NCBI RefSeq assembly: GCF_021026095.1
Contig: NZ_JAJNCU010000008.1
Span: 182,497 to 246,496, forward strand
Source of the DNA: Salinicoccus halitifaciens
GTDB lineage: Bacteria; Bacillota; Bacilli; Staphylococcales; Salinicoccaceae
DNA: 64,000 nt
Reading direction: 5' to 3'
The notes beneath the pieces were generated by a model. That model saw only the letters and a list, made by a program, of their open reading frames with translations, did not search any database and was not told the DNA's origin. The number at the start of each line of letters is the position of its first letter. Position 1 is the stretch's first letter. The position numbers and the translations under genes are program-made. Below are positions 12,545 through 21,430 of this stretch, piece by piece.

Positions 12545-13561
12545 TTATGCCAGTAAATGACCGGCAATGACTTCATCAATGATCAATATCGTATTTTCCG
12601 GTGCCAGCTTCAAATAAGCCTTCACCGCTTCCTTCTTGCTCCCACCGCCTGCAACTGCAAAAATGGCCTCTTTTTTTCCAAGGTCCTCAAGCTGCAGTCC
12701 GATGGTCGTCACCTTATGGACCAATTCCCCGTCAGCATCGAAATAAAACCCGAACGCTTCGCCCACGGCCTGACCTTCAGCCAGTTTCTGCATGGTCGCT
12801 TCATCCACATTCCTGCGCCGTGCCATTTCAAAGGCATCGCCGATGCCATGGATGACGAATGACGAGCGTTCATTCAGTTCGATGATCTCGCTCACCAACG
12901 GCTCTGCCTTCAGCGACTGCAGTGAAGCTTCGCTGATGCTGTCCGGTGCGTATAACATCCTGTGCTGACCTTCCGTCGCTTCCGCCAGATGACCGACGAT
13001 GGAGTTCGACTGGTAGGCGACCTCTTCACCGAGCCCGCCCCTTGCAGGGATGAACAGCAGGTCTTCGTGCTTCGGCCTTAAGAACTTGCTGACGAGTGCC
13101 ATCGTGGATCCGCCTGCAACAGATATCACCGCACCCAGGAACAGCTGCTCCGTCAAGTGTTCAGCCGTCAGCTTCGCGAGCTCCTCCTTGACGAAGGGGT
13201 TCTCCTCCGCATCACCGCGGACGACGATGATGTCTTTCAGAGGATATCGGTCCTTCAGCTGGCCGGCGAGGTCGTTGCGGCTTTCAATCAGCGTCAGGAA
13301 GGGCTCCACTTCACGGAGCACTTCCCTGCCGCTCCCCGATAAAGAGATGCCTTTGGCATCCACTTTGATCAGGTTGAGTGCCGCCAGTTCCTCGACTTCC
13401 CTGCGCAGCACCCTTTCCGTCATGCCCAGCTGCTTCGACAGCGTCCTTCTGCCGATCGGCTGTTCTGCTCCGATGTAACCTAAAATATCAAGGCGTTTCA
13501 ACATGTGAGATAAAATATCGGGAACTACGCTTTTCTGGATGTCAATGAGTCTCTGCCACAT
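12545..13561 (-). CDS. cggR: central glycolytic genes regulator CggR
   Basis: A 338-residue SorC/DeoR-type repressor that binds upstream of cggR-gapA and is released by fructose-1,6-bisphosphate. An N-terminal winged helix (about 25-75, with [20 protein letters not shown]) precedes the sugar-phosphate-binding domain with [10 protein letters not shown] and [10 protein letters not shown]. The frame can start at a GTG at 13573, but the ATG at 13561 has AGGTGG at a proper distance and fits the family N-terminus. A CggR half-operator (GGGAC-N6-TGTC) lies just upstream, which points to autoregulation. Its 3' end is 22 bases from the gapA start. Confidence 0.95.
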   Translation of the reverse strand: MWQRLIDIQKSVVPDILSHMLKRLDILGYIGAEQPIGRRTLSKQLGMTERVLRREVEELAALNLIKVDAKGISLSGSGREVLREVEPFLTLIESRNDLAGQLKDRYPLKDIIVVRGDAEENPFVKEELAKLTAEHLTEQLFLGAVISVAGGSTMALVSKFLRPKHEDLLFIPARGGLGEEVAYQSNSIVGHLAEATEGQHRMLYAPDSISEASLQSLKAEPLVSEIIELNERSSFVIHGIGDAFEMARRRNVDEATMQKLAEGQAVGEAFGFYFDADGELVHKVTTIGLQLEDLGKKEAIFAVAGGGSKKEAVKAYLKLAPENTILIIDEVIAGHLLA

Positions 13562-13588
13562 ATCATTATCCACCTTTCGCTATAGTGA

Positions 13589-13615
13589 GACAAAAACCGT
13601 CCCACCAGGGACAAA
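13589..13615 (-). promoter_or_regulatory. CggR operator
   Basis: GGGACGGTTTTTGTC (13589-13603) is an exact match to the known CggR half-site GGGAC-N6-TGTC. A second, less perfect element, TTTGTCCC, abuts it upstream (up to about 13615). The site lies 28 bases before the cggR start codon. Candidate -35/-10 elements (TTGCAT and TATATT) lie in the AT-rich stretch 13630-13660 but are not clear. Confidence 0.7.
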
Positions 13616-13677
13616 AAAATTACATCATTAATATATCAAAATTATATATAACAATGCAATCTTTTTGTATCCTTTAT

Positions 13678-13935
13678 TTACTTACCCTTAATTGCTTTTA
13701 TATAATCATAGATCTGGACGAAATCGAGGATGCCCTCCTGGATGACTTCGGAATCATGTTTCAGCACCGGGACCCTTACCATGTACTCTTCCTGCAGTGC
13801 ATCATCATGGTCGATGTCGATCTTATTGATCCTGACGTCCATCTCCCTGAGCTCCGATAATGCGACTTTGATCTGCAGGAGACCCTCATCGCATAATCCG
13901 CACCGTTCCCTCATATAATAATCCAACATTAACAC
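13678..13935 (-). CDS. glutaredoxin-like thiol protein (DUF836 type)
   Basis: An 85-residue thioredoxin-fold protein with the redox motif CGLC at residues 12-15 and the cis-Pro segment VRVPVL near residues 54-59. It resembles the small glutaredoxin-like proteins often encoded beside cggR in Staphylococcaceae. The substrate is unknown. Two starts are possible: a GTG at 13935, 5 bases after AGGTGAG, or an ATG at 13929, 11 bases after it. The start region almost touches the stop of the upstream exporter gene (13938), so the three genes 15227-13678 probably form one transcript. Confidence 0.8.
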   Translation of the reverse strand: MLMLDYYMRERCGLCDEGLLQIKVALSELREMDVRINKIDIDHDDALQEEYMVRVPVLKHDSEVIQEGILDFVQIYDYIKAIKGK

Positions 13936-13937
13936 AA

Positions 13938-14390
13938 TTACTCACCTGTCTTTAATTTTGATAAAATCGTATTCACCAGTGAATGGAGCATCTCCGATGT
14001 GATGATGCCGAGCGCGATCGCACTGGCGATGAGCGCCGCTTCAATACCGAATGAAATCGCCAGCTGATAGTTTTCAAGCACGACATTGCGCATCGCCTGG
14101 TAGGCGATGCCGCCCGGGACGAGCGGGATGATCCCGCATGTGATGAAGATGACGAGCGGCATCTTCAAGTACCTTGCATTATAGATCGACACCGCAGTCA
14201 GCACGATGCCACCCGCAAAGCTCGAAACGATCTGTGTCACTCCCATGTCCATGAAAGTGAAATATACAAGCCATCCTGCAGCTCCGGTCAGCCCGCAGCT
14301 GATGAGCGCCCGCCTCGGCGCATTGAAGAGTATGCCGAAACCCATGGAAGCAAAAAAGCTTAAAATAAACTGATAAACGAACACCGCCAT
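13938..14390 (-). CDS. ThrE-type threonine/serine exporter, C-terminal half (YjjB-like)
   Basis: A 150-residue protein with four to five membrane helices, from the family whose two halves are fused in the amino-acid exporter ThrE of corynebacteria. It carries GILFNAPRRALISCGLTGAAGW near the start and the repeated PLVPGGIAYQAMR motif at about residue 93-105. It acts with the larger partner encoded just upstream, with a 12-base gap. The AAGGAGG site before the ATG at 14390 is strong. Function in threonine or serine export is by family; the pair could also move other small acids. Confidence 0.85.
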   Translation of the reverse strand: MAVFVYQFILSFFASMGFGILFNAPRRALISCGLTGAAGWLVYFTFMDMGVTQIVSSFAGGIVLTAVSIYNARYLKMPLVIFITCGIIPLVPGGIAYQAMRNVVLENYQLAISFGIEAALIASAIALGIITSEMLHSLVNTILSKLKTGE

Positions 14391-14402
14391 CCAACCGCCT
14401 CC

Positions 14403-15227
14403 TTAAATGATCATGAACACGAGCGCCACCCCTGCGCCGATCGCAAATGCAGTCAAAGTCGCTTCCGCACCTTTCATGATGCCGGCGAGCAGATGGCCCC
14501 GGATCATCTCACGTATCGCATTCGTGATCAGGACCCCTGGCACAAGAGGCATCACTGCAGCGATGATGATGGTGTCCATGTTCGCACCCGGCCCGTATGT
14601 AGAGTAGAGGTGGGCGGTGAGCGCGATGAACAGGGACGCGAAGAATTCCGTGAAGAATTTGACCTTCGTGAAGCGGAGGATCCCCTCCATTATGAATACG
14701 CCGAGCGCACCGCCGAATGCCGCAGCCGGCAGATCGATGAGCGCACCGTCGAACAGCAGGAGGAACATGAAGCCGACCATACCTCCGGTGAGCACCATCA
14801 GCCACAGGGGGAATACGAGTGATTCATGGATCCTCTCAATTTTCCTGATCGCCGATTTAAGCGGCATGCCGGCGGTGATCTCGCGGGATAAGTTATTGAT
14901 CACATTCACCATGCCGAGGTCGTTTGCACGTTCATCGATCCGCACCGTCTGCGTCAGTGCATGCTCATTCATCGAGAAGATGATGACGGTCGGTGTGACG
15001 AACACCTGGGGATTGCTGATGCCGTAGCTGTTGGATATGCGCATCATCGTGTCCTCGATGCGGTATGTCTCCGCACCGCTCTCAAGGAGCAGCTTGCCGC
15101 AGTTCAAAGCCACAAAGAAGACATCCCGCACATAGCTTTCCTTCAGGTCATCATTGGGTTCGTCGATAATTTCCATATCATTCAGCACATTCATCACCTG
15201 CTTTTCACAGTGAATAAAAACCCGCAT
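14403..15227 (-). CDS. ThrE-type threonine/serine exporter, N-terminal half (YjjP-like)
   Basis: Up to 274 residues: a soluble N-terminal part (about 1-135, with GKLLLESGAETYRIEDTM and TPTVI segments typical of DUF1212) followed by about five membrane helices and the PLVPGVLITNAIR motif shared with its partner. Together with the 150-residue product of the next gene it would form a split ThrE-type exporter of the inner membrane. The start is unsure: the ATG at 15227 has no ribosome site, while AGGTG around 15195 favours an internal GTG or ATG about 11-13 codons later. Confidence 0.85.
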   Translation of the reverse strand: MRVFIHCEKQVMNVLNDMEIIDEPNDDLKESYVRDVFFVALNCGKLLLESGAETYRIEDTMMRISNSYGISNPQVFVTPTVIIFSMNEHALTQTVRIDERANDLGMVNVINNLSREITAGMPLKSAIRKIERIHESLVFPLWLMVLTGGMVGFMFLLLFDGALIDLPAAAFGGALGVFIMEGILRFTKVKFFTEFFASLFIALTAHLYSTYGPGANMDTIIIAAVMPLVPGVLITNAIREMIRGHLLAGIMKGAEATLTAFAIGAGVALVFMII

Positions 15228-15345
15228 CCCGGATCATTTTCAGCCACAATTATACAGTGGATGCCGGATGATTTGAAGCGATTGATTTTTATTGTAAAAA
15301 TTACACCACTCTGGTACGTTGTATGCATGAAGCATTCAAAAGAAA

Positions 15346-15381
15346 TAAAAAAACAGCCATAACCCTTGAGGATTATGGCTG
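15346..15381 (-). terminator. terminator after tRNA-Arg
   Basis: Stem CAGCCATAA / TTATGGCTG (15354-15381) with a 10-base loop, followed on the minus strand by TTTTTTTATTTC. Confidence 0.85.
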
Positions 15382-15408
15382 GATCATCTGTCCAAAGACT
15401 TTACGCAG

Positions 15409-15480
15409 CGCCCCCAAAGAGAATCGAACTCCTATCTCAAGAACCGGAATCTTACGTGTTATCCATTACACCATGGGGGC
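15409..15480 (-). tRNA. tRNA-Arg (anticodon CCG)
   Basis: A complete cloverleaf on minus: acceptor GCCCCCA / TGGGGGC, D-stem GTGT/ACAC, anticodon stem TAAGA/TCTTG with loop TTCCGGT (anticodon CCG, reading CGG), and T-stem AGGAG/CTCTT with loop TTCGATT. G is the discriminator and CCA is not encoded. It is a single tRNA with its own terminator, placed upstream of clpP as in staphylococci. Confidence 0.95.
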
Positions 15481-15562
15481 CTGATCAATATTCAGGCCGG
15501 TATGTATTTCAGACCATAACCATTATAGCATAAATCCTGAAAATGAAAAGCCGGTTTTATCT

Positions 15563-15592
15563 TTTGACCTTATTTGACTAATATGATATAAA
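15563..15592 (+). promoter_or_regulatory. clpP promoter overlapped by CtsR operator
   Basis: TTTGACC-TTA-TTTGACT (15563-15579) is, on the other strand, AGTCAAA-TAA-GGTCAAA, a perfect CtsR heptad repeat. It covers the -35 element TTGACC (15564-15569); the -10 TATAAA is at 15587-15592 with a 17-base spacer. CtsR bound here would block RNA polymerase until heat or protein stress releases it. Confidence 0.88.
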
Positions 15593-15635
15593 TAAATCAG
15601 CATTAATTATAAAACTAAAACACGGAGGGAAAAAC

Positions 15636-16229
15636 ATGAATTTAATACCTACAGTGATTGAACAGACAAATCGCGGAGAGCGTGCTTATGACATTTATAG
15701 TAGATTATTAAAAGATAGAATCATCATGATCGGGACAGGGATCGACGATAATGTCGCGAACTCGGTCGTGAGCCAGCTTTTATTCCTGCAGGCACAGGAT
15801 CCTGAAAAAGACATTTATCTGTACATCAACTCACCGGGCGGCAGCGTCACGGCCGGAATGGCGATCTATGACACGATCCAGCACATCAAACCGGATGTTC
15901 AGACGATCTGCCTCGGCATGGCTGCTTCCATGGGTTCATTCCTGCTTGCAGCAGGTACGAAAGGCAAGCGCTTTGCATTGCCGAACGCCGAAGTGATGAT
16001 CCACCAGCCGCTCGGCGGTGCACAGGGTCAGGCGACAGAAATCGAGATTGCCGCCAAGCACATCCTGAAAACCCGTGAAAAATTGAATAAAATCCTCGCT
16101 GAGAGAACAGGCCAGTCACTGGATAAAATCGAACAGGACACCGACCGCGACTTCTTCATGTCAGCAGAAGAAGCGAAAGAGTACGGCCTGATCGACGAAG
16201 TGATGGAACCTGAAAAGCTTCAGGGATAA
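15636..16229 (+). CDS. clpP: ATP-dependent Clp protease proteolytic subunit
   Basis: A 197-residue serine peptidase that assembles as two heptamers and degrades proteins unfolded by ClpX or ClpC. The catalytic triad is intact: Ser98 in GMAASMGSF, His123 in IHQP and Asp172 in TDRDFF. The N-terminal hydrophobic-clip region ([11 protein letters not shown]) is normal. A GGAGGG site precedes the ATG at 15636. The gene is monocistronic, with a CtsR-controlled promoter and its own terminator. Confidence 0.98.
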   Translation: MNLIPTVIEQTNRGERAYDIYSRLLKDRIIMIGTGIDDNVANSVVSQLLFLQAQDPEKDIYLYINSPGGSVTAGMAIYDTIQHIKPDVQTICLGMAASMGSFLLAAGTKGKRFALPNAEVMIHQPLGGAQGQATEIEIAAKHILKTREKLNKILAERTGQSLDKIEQDTDRDFFMSAEEAKEYGLIDEVMEPEKLQG

Positions 16230-16236
16230 TATTCTG

Positions 16237-16276
16237 GTGCTGCATATCAAAATGATATGCAGCACTTTTATTTTGT
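16237..16276 (+). terminator. terminator of clpP
   Basis: Perfect 12 bp stem GTGCTGCATATC / GATATGCAGCAC (16237-16265) with a 5-base loop, then TTTTATTTTG. Confidence 0.92.
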
Positions 16277-16331
16277 CGTCTTTTCGGGTATGAGACTAGA
16301 AACTATACGATTTTAAGGAGGCACCCCATCA

Positions 16332-17246
16332 ATGAACATATTAATGACTGGAGGCACCGGCCTGGTCGGCTCCCATGTGCGTGATGCGCTGGTGGAAGAC
16401 AGGCACCACGTTTATATATTAAGCCGGGGGGAGCACACAAGCGACCATCCTTTCATCCATTACATCAAATACAACCCGGACAATCTGACGGATTTGAGTT
16501 TTGCGGAATCACTGCCCATGAATATCGATGCCGTCTACAATTTTGCAGGCGCGTCACTGAGCAAGATGTGGACCGACAGCCATAAAGAAGCGATCCTCGA
16601 TTCAAGGATCAATGTCACGAAACTGCTTTACAACTGGGCGGAGCAGGCGGAAATAAAACCCGGCGTCCTGATCAATGCGAGTGCCGTCGGCTACTACCCG
16701 ACGAGCGAAACCGTGAGCTACACCGAAGACGATGAATTCAGCCCTTCGAATTTCCTGTCGTCGGTCGTGACCGCCTGGGAAAATCAGGCGCTCAGATTCG
16801 AGACGCTCGGGACGCGGGTCGTCCTCGGCAGGTTCGGCCTCGTGCTCGATAAAGATGAAGGCGTGCTGCCGATGATGGCACTGCCGTTCAAATTCGGGGC
16901 GGGGGGCAAGATCGGGTCAGGTGACCAGTACTACAGCTGGATCCATGTGGAAGACCTGGTCAACGCACTCCTTTTCGCGATGGCCGATACGGAACTTTCA
17001 GGCCCGGTCAATATGACCGCGCCCTCGCCGCTCAGGCAGGCACACTTCGCCAAATACCTCGGCATGGCGCTCGGCAGGCCGACTTTTGTGAATATGCCGG
17101 GGTTCATCTTCGAAAAAGTTTTAGGCGACCAGTCGATAATGCTCGTCAAGGGACAGAAAGTCATCCCTCAAAAGCTGCTCGCCCAGGAATTCAAATTCAA
17201 CTATCCGAGCCTTGATGTCGCCCTAGATGAAATATACGGAGAATGA
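16332..17246 (+). CDS. TIGR01777-family NAD(P)-binding epimerase-like protein
   Basis: A 304-residue extended short-chain dehydrogenase-like protein of the TIGR01777/SDR39U1 family; substrate unknown. The Rossmann motif MTGGTGLVGSHV is at residues 5-16, the conserved NFAGASLS near 73-80 and SAVGYYP near 115-121. The C-terminal DUF1731-like segment (IPQKLLAQEFKFNYP, about 276-290) is present. In staphylococci this gene also follows clpP. An AAGGAGG site lies 12-13 bases before the ATG. It ends in a strong terminator next to array B. Confidence 0.9.
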   Translation: MNILMTGGTGLVGSHVRDALVEDRHHVYILSRGEHTSDHPFIHYIKYNPDNLTDLSFAESLPMNIDAVYNFAGASLSKMWTDSHKEAILDSRINVTKLLYNWAEQAEIKPGVLINASAVGYYPTSETVSYTEDDEFSPSNFLSSVVTAWENQALRFETLGTRVVLGRFGLVLDKDEGVLPMMALPFKFGAGGKIGSGDQYYSWIHVEDLVNALLFAMADTELSGPVNMTAPSPLRQAHFAKYLGMALGRPTFVNMPGFIFEKVLGDQSIMLVKGQKVIPQKLLAQEFKFNYPSLDVALDEIYGE

Positions 17247-17293
17247 AAAAAGCCCGCCGGGACTCTTTTGATGAGTCCCTCGGGCTTTATTTT
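17247..17293 (+). terminator. terminator of TIGR01777 gene
   Basis: Long stem AAAGCCCG.GGGACTC / GAGTCCC.CGGGCTTT (about 17249-17288) followed by ATTTTGTTT. The stop codon of the gene lies directly before it and array B begins 4 bases after it. Confidence 0.9.
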
Positions 17294-17296
17294 GTT

Positions 17297-17551
17297 TCGT
17301 GACATGAAGGTCGGGGAAAGTCTTCGTTCGTGTCATATTTCAGTCGCTCGTGACACGAAGGCCGGGAAAAGTGCCCGTTCATGTCATATTTTAGTCGTTT
17401 GTGACATGAAACCAGGGAAAAGTCCCCGCTCGTGTCATATTGAGGCCGTCCGTGACACGAAACCCGGAAAAACTCCCCGCTCGTGTCATATTGAGGCTAT
17501 TCGTGACACGAAACCAGGGAAAACCACCCGTTCGTGTCATACTCAAACAAT
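17297..17551. repeat. intergenic 51 bp alternating-arm array B (five units)
   Basis: Five full units of exactly 51 bp. The arm TCGTGACACGAA has its GTGACA core at 17299, 17350, 17401, 17452 and 17503; the inverted arm TTCGTGTCATA has its TGTCAT core at 17331, 17382, 17433, 17484 and 17535. Whole units are well conserved, including the GGGAAAA and CCCCGCTCG parts between the arms. It fills the gap between the convergent TIGR01777 gene and the lipoprotein gene, ending 6 bases from the latter's stop. Because 51 is divisible by 3, one plus-strand frame stays open as a 17-residue repeat, but no ribosome site supports it. Geometry equals that of arrays A and C. Confidence 0.9.
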
Positions 17552-17557
17552 CAGCAA

Positions 17558-18304
17558 TTAAATATGAATCGTCACATCTGCTTCTTCACGCAGCTCGTCT
17601 GAAAGATTTTGTGCTGCTTCAGCTTCTTTTTCCATCGTCAACTGTTCTTCAATCTGCGGCTTCACTTCTTCGAATTCAGGTGCCTCGGAGTCTTCTCCGG
17701 CATCTTCACGTGCCGCAATCTGCTCGTCATAAACTTCCTGCATCTCTTCCTCGGTCGGCTCAGTATCGCCGGATTCCTCAGAAATCAGCTGTTGCATTTT
17801 CACCTGATCGGCGATTTGCGCCCTCAGTTCTTCTTCACTCATGCCGCTTTCTTCCACAGCACTGATATATTCATCTTCCGATTCCATACCATTTATTTCT
17901 ATAAGTTGATCAATAATCTCATCAATCTCTTCCTCAGATGCTTCCATATCTCGGCTTTCCGCTTCTTGTAATAATAATTCGTTAGAAACTAGCCTTTCTA
18001 CAACCTGCTCCTTCAAAGCACCCTCATCGATTTCCTCACCCGTCATCTGTTGCATCATGACCCTCTGTTGGAATTCTTGAGTATACACCTGCTCAAACTC
18101 ATCCTTCGTGATCTCCTCGCCTTCCACTTCAGCGACGACATCCGGCACATCTTCAAGATCCGGTTCAGGCATCTCTTCTGCCTCTCCGCCTGCATGGCCT
18201 TCCTGTGCAGTCTCTTCCTGTGCCTCTTCTGCGTTGTCATCGCCGCATGCAGCGACAAGTGACATCGTGGCCGCAGCCGTTATCATCATCAACCATTTCT
18301 TCAT
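17558..18304 (-). CDS. lipoprotein with SurA-N-like foldase domain, no PPIase domain
   Basis: A 248-residue lipoprotein: signal peptide with lipobox VAAC, Cys20 being the lipidated residue. After a very acidic linker (about 21-55) comes a region like the N-terminal chaperone domain of SurA/PrsA (VAEVEGEEITKDEFEQVY, about 58-75, then helical to about 235). The central parvulin-type prolyl isomerase domain of PrsA is absent. It probably acts outside the membrane as a folding helper for exported proteins; that is inferred from the domain. GGAAGGTAGG precedes the ATG. The gene is convergent with the TIGR01777 gene and abuts array B. Confidence 0.8.
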   Translation of the reverse strand: MKKWLMMITAAATMSLVAACGDDNAEEAQEETAQEGHAGGEAEEMPEPDLEDVPDVVAEVEGEEITKDEFEQVYTQEFQQRVMMQQMTGEEIDEGALKEQVVERLVSNELLLQEAESRDMEASEEEIDEIIDQLIEINGMESEDEYISAVEESGMSEEELRAQIADQVKMQQLISEESGDTEPTEEEMQEVYDEQIAAREDAGEDSEAPEFEEVKPQIEEQLTMEKEAEAAQNLSDELREEADVTIHI

Positions 18305-18423
18305 TATTGTTTCCTACCTTCCAAATCGTTATCGTCCGTCATTTTACCACAGGAGCATTCCATTTCAATTCAAATGGTATCTCTCCCGTGAATATTCCCT
18401 TCCAAATATGACCATCCGGTGTC

Positions 18424-18466
18424 AAAATTAAATTCCCGGAGGCATCACCATTCCGGGAAAATAAAA
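18424..18466 (-). terminator. terminator after whiA
   Basis: Stem TTCCCGG / CCGGGAA (18433-18459) with a 13-base loop, flanked on minus by TTTAATTTTG. It ends the rapZ-yvcK-whiA unit. Confidence 0.65.
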
Positions 18467-18474
18467 ACCATCGG

Positions 18475-19422
18475 CTATTTGAAATCTATTGTCTCGCCGC
18501 TTCTGATCTTTTCTGCGATGTTGTCGAGCTTCCTCAGCCTGTGATTGACGCCGGACTTCGAAATCGCACCCGATGACATCATCTCGCCGAGCTCCTTTAA
18601 GGAGACATCCTGATGCTCAACCCTCAGCCTTGCGATTTCCTGCAGCCTTTCCGGCAGTTCATCGATGCCGATCTCTTCGTCGATCAGCTGGATGTTCTCC
18701 ACCTGACGCATCGCAGCGCTGATGGTCTTGTTGAGGTTTGCCGTCTCGCAGTTGACCAGCCTGTTCACCGAGTTCCTCATATCACGGACGATGCGGACAT
18801 CTTCAAACTTCAAAAGCGCCTGATAACCGCCGATCAGGCTCAGGAATTCCGCAATCTTTTCGGCGCCCTTCAAGTAGGTGATATAGCCGCGTTTGCGCTC
18901 TATATATTTTGCATTCAGATCATAGCCGTTCATCAGCTCGGTCAGGGCGATGGCATGATCTTCATAGAGCGAGGCGATCTCAAGGTGATAGGCGGAGGTT
19001 TCCGGGTTGTTCACCGAGCCGCCGGCAAGGAACGCCCCCCTCAAATAGCTTCGGATGCAGCATTCCTTCTTCTTGATATCCTCATCGATTGTATGGATGA
19101 TCATGCCGTTTTCGATGATGTTCAAGTCTTTGAGGACTTTATGTGCATCCTTTTTCACCCTGCTGATATAGACGTTGTTCTTCTTCAGCTTCATCTTTTT
19201 GCGGACGAGCAGCTCTATATCCACACCATACACTTTTTTGATAAGTGAGAATATGCGGCGTGCAATCGCCGCATTTTCGGTCTGTACGTTGATGATCCAG
19301 TCGCCGTCGAAAAAGCTGAGCGCACCGTTCATCTTGATCAGCGCGGATAATTCACTCTTCTTGCAGCATGTATCCACATCAACACGTGTAAGTTCATTTT
19401 TCATATCTGATGCAAATGACAT
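18475..19422 (-). CDS. whiA: WhiA family DNA-binding protein
   Basis: A 315-residue protein of the WhiA family: a LAGLIDADG-homing-endonuclease-like N-terminal part (about 1-215, with [18 protein letters not shown] near 123-140) and a C-terminal helix-turn-helix (about 235-305, with [23 protein letters not shown]). In actinomycetes WhiA controls sporulation genes; in Firmicutes it affects cell division and chromosome segregation. It is the last gene of the conserved rapZ-yvcK-whiA group and starts 10 bases after yvcK, with a weak AGGG site. Confidence 0.97.
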   Translation of the reverse strand: MSFASDMKNELTRVDVDTCCKKSELSALIKMNGALSFFDGDWIINVQTENAAIARRIFSLIKKVYGVDIELLVRKKMKLKKNNVYISRVKKDAHKVLKDLNIIENGMIIHTIDEDIKKKECCIRSYLRGAFLAGGSVNNPETSAYHLEIASLYEDHAIALTELMNGYDLNAKYIERKRGYITYLKGAEKIAEFLSLIGGYQALLKFEDVRIVRDMRNSVNRLVNCETANLNKTISAAMRQVENIQLIDEEIGIDELPERLQEIARLRVEHQDVSLKELGEMMSSGAISKSGVNHRLRKLDNIAEKIRSGETIDFK

Positions 19423-19432
19423 TTCATCAACC

Positions 19433-20428
19433 CTAACTTTGATCTTTATTCGCGCGATACTGCAATGTGCCGATCTCCTTCAGTGCAATATCGTAAATCA
19501 TTTCTGCGATCACATCGTTGTTATGCCTGACTGCCCCGTCGGAATCGACACTCACGAGATTTTCATGCGTGAGGACGGAGACGCCCATTTCCTCAAGTTC
19601 CTTCTGATCACTCGTCACGACGGACATCCCGTTCTCCTTGTAGTAGTCGGATACGTCGGATGTGATGTTCCTTTCATTCTGGATGATGTAATCGAAGATA
19701 TTCTCGCCCATGTGCCTGTTGATCGCCTGAAGGTGGTCGGAAGCCGTATAACCGATCGTTTCGCCCACCTGGGTCATGATGTTGGACACATAGACTTTTG
19801 TGCATTCGGAGCTGATGAGGGCCTCCTTCATCCCTGAAGGGAGCAGGTTCGGGATGATGCTCGTATAGAGGCTGCCGGGCCCGAGGACGATGATGTCCGC
19901 TTCTTCGATCGCCTGGACGGCCTCGGGGGTCGCAATCGTATCTTTCGGCAGCAGGAACACTTCCGAAATCTGCTGGTGGACTTTCGGTATGTAGCTCTCA
20001 CCGATGATGATCGAGTCATCCTGCATGCGGGCAGCGAGCTTCGGGCTGAAATTGGTCGATGGGATGACCGTGCCGCGCACGTTGAGGATGACGCTGAGCT
20101 CTTCGACAGCGAGCGCAAAGTCCCCCGTCATATCGTACATAGCCGCAAGCATCAGGTTCCCCAGGGCATGGCCGCTGATTTCGTTTTTCTTGAATCTGTA
20201 ATTGAACAGGCTCTCAAGCTTCGATTCCACATCGGATAAGGCGGACATCACATTCCGTATGTCACCCGGTGCGGGCATATCGATCTGGTCGCGTATGATG
20301 CCTGTGGAGCCGCCGTCATCGGCGACGGAGACGATTGCTGAAACTTCCACCGGATACTGCCTCAAACCACGCGCTAAAACACTCAATCCGGTGCCGCCGC
20401 CGACCAGTGTGACTCTAATTTTGTTCAT
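19433..20428 (-). CDS. yvcK: YvcK / CofD-like gluconeogenesis factor
   Basis: A 331-residue protein of the CofD-like family. The nucleotide-sugar-binding loop [15 protein letters not shown] is at residues 10-24, with [10 protein letters not shown] near 35-44 and [11 protein letters not shown] near 87-97. In Bacillus YvcK is needed for growth on gluconeogenic carbon sources, for cell shape and for placement of penicillin-binding proteins, and it binds UDP-sugars. Its start overlaps rapZ by 14 bases (coupled translation) with a GAAGGCG site. Confidence 0.96.
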   Translation of the reverse strand: MNKIRVTLVGGGTGLSVLARGLRQYPVEVSAIVSVADDGGSTGIIRDQIDMPAPGDIRNVMSALSDVESKLESLFNYRFKKNEISGHALGNLMLAAMYDMTGDFALAVEELSVILNVRGTVIPSTNFSPKLAARMQDDSIIIGESYIPKVHQQISEVFLLPKDTIATPEAVQAIEEADIIVLGPGSLYTSIIPNLLPSGMKEALISSECTKVYVSNIMTQVGETIGYTASDHLQAINRHMGENIFDYIIQNERNITSDVSDYYKENGMSVVTSDQKELEEMGVSVLTHENLVSVDSDGAVRHNNDVIAEMIYDIALKEIGTLQYRANKDQS

Positions 20429-21308
20429 TTCTGACGCCTTCTATCAGAGCATCCCGGTGTTCTGTCACTATTTTGAAGTCGTAGTATTCCCGGAGCTCAT
20501 CTGCCAGCCGTTCCGCTAGCGCGACAGAACGATGCTGGCCGCCTGTACAGCCGATGCCGATGACCAGTTGCGATTTCCCTTCCCTTAAATACTGCGGGAG
20601 GAGGTAACGGACCATATCCAGCAGTTTCGTATAGAATATATTGGTTTCCTTGAAGCCCATCACATAGTTATAGACCGGCTCGTCAAGCCCTGTGTAGGGC
20701 TGGAGCGCATCCACATAATGCGGGTTCGGGAGGAAGCGCACATCAAACATGAGGTCTGCATCTATCGGCACGCCGTGCTTGAAACCGAAACTCAGTATAT
20801 TGACGCTGAAGCCGCCATCCCCGTCGCCGGTGATTTCCTCGAACATTCTGGCACGCAGCTCCTTCGGCTTCAATTCGGTCGTATCGATGATCGTGCCTGC
20901 TCTGTATTTCAATTCATCGAGCAGTTTCCGCTCTTTTTGGATCGCCTGCAGGACGTTCATGCCGTGATCCAGCGGGTGGGAACGCCTCGTCTCCTTGTAG
21001 CGTGCGACAAGTTTTTCGTTCGTCGTGTCGAGGAAGATGATTTTAAGGTTGATGTGCGGGTTATCCTGCACTTTTTCAAGTTCGGATATGAGTGTATCGA
21101 ATAGTTCCTTGCCCCGGAGGTCGATGCCGAGTCCGACGTTGTCCATCCTGCCCTCGGTCGTCTCCATCAGATCGACTATTTTTGGAATCAGTATCGGCGG
21201 CAGATTATCGATGCAGAAGATATCCATATCTTCCAGTGCTTCCAGCGCGACGGATTTCCCGGATCCGCTCATACCTGTGAGAATGATCAAATTCTTCAAT
21301 GGCTCCAC
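20415..21308 (-). CDS. rapZ: RNase adapter / nucleotide-binding protein RapZ (YvcJ)
   Basis: A 297-residue P-loop protein with Walker A GMSGSGKSVA at about residues 12-21. The C-terminal domain has FGFKHGVPIDADLMFDVRFLPNPH and the end motif GCTGGQHRSVALAE. In E. coli RapZ guides RNase E to the small RNA GlmZ; Bacillus YvcJ binds and hydrolyses GTP and affects competence. The frame starts with a GTG at 21308 after AGGAT, a weak signal, but it gives the usual N-terminus (PLKNLIILTG). First gene of the rapZ-yvcK-whiA operon. Confidence 0.95.
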   Translation of the reverse strand: MEPLKNLIILTGMSGSGKSVALEALEDMDIFCIDNLPPILIPKIVDLMETTEGRMDNVGLGIDLRGKELFDTLISELEKVQDNPHINLKIIFLDTTNEKLVARYKETRRSHPLDHGMNVLQAIQKERKLLDELKYRAGTIIDTTELKPKELRARMFEEITGDGDGGFSVNILSFGFKHGVPIDADLMFDVRFLPNPHYVDALQPYTGLDEPVYNYVMGFKETNIFYTKLLDMVRYLLPQYLREGKSQLVIGIGCTGGQHRSVALAERLADELREYYDFKIVTEHRDALIEGVRNEQN

Positions 21309-21430
21309 ATCCTGTTTTTTTATTCTTACTTCATTTTACATGATTAATTACCCGAACTAAAGCATACAGACGGCGATATCACAATCGCATCCACCGTCCC
21401 CTGCGCCCCGCCTCCCATGAAAGCAAAGCA

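Noticed and set aside
12523-12579. 19-codon N-terminal extension of gapA
   Set aside because: It overlaps the cggR end, lacks a ribosome site, and the ATG at 12522 has a strong one and the family N-terminus.
17268-17561. Open frame of 97 codons with 17-residue repeats over array B
   Set aside because: It starts inside the terminator hairpin of the previous gene, has no ribosome site, and stays open only because the repeat length is a multiple of three.
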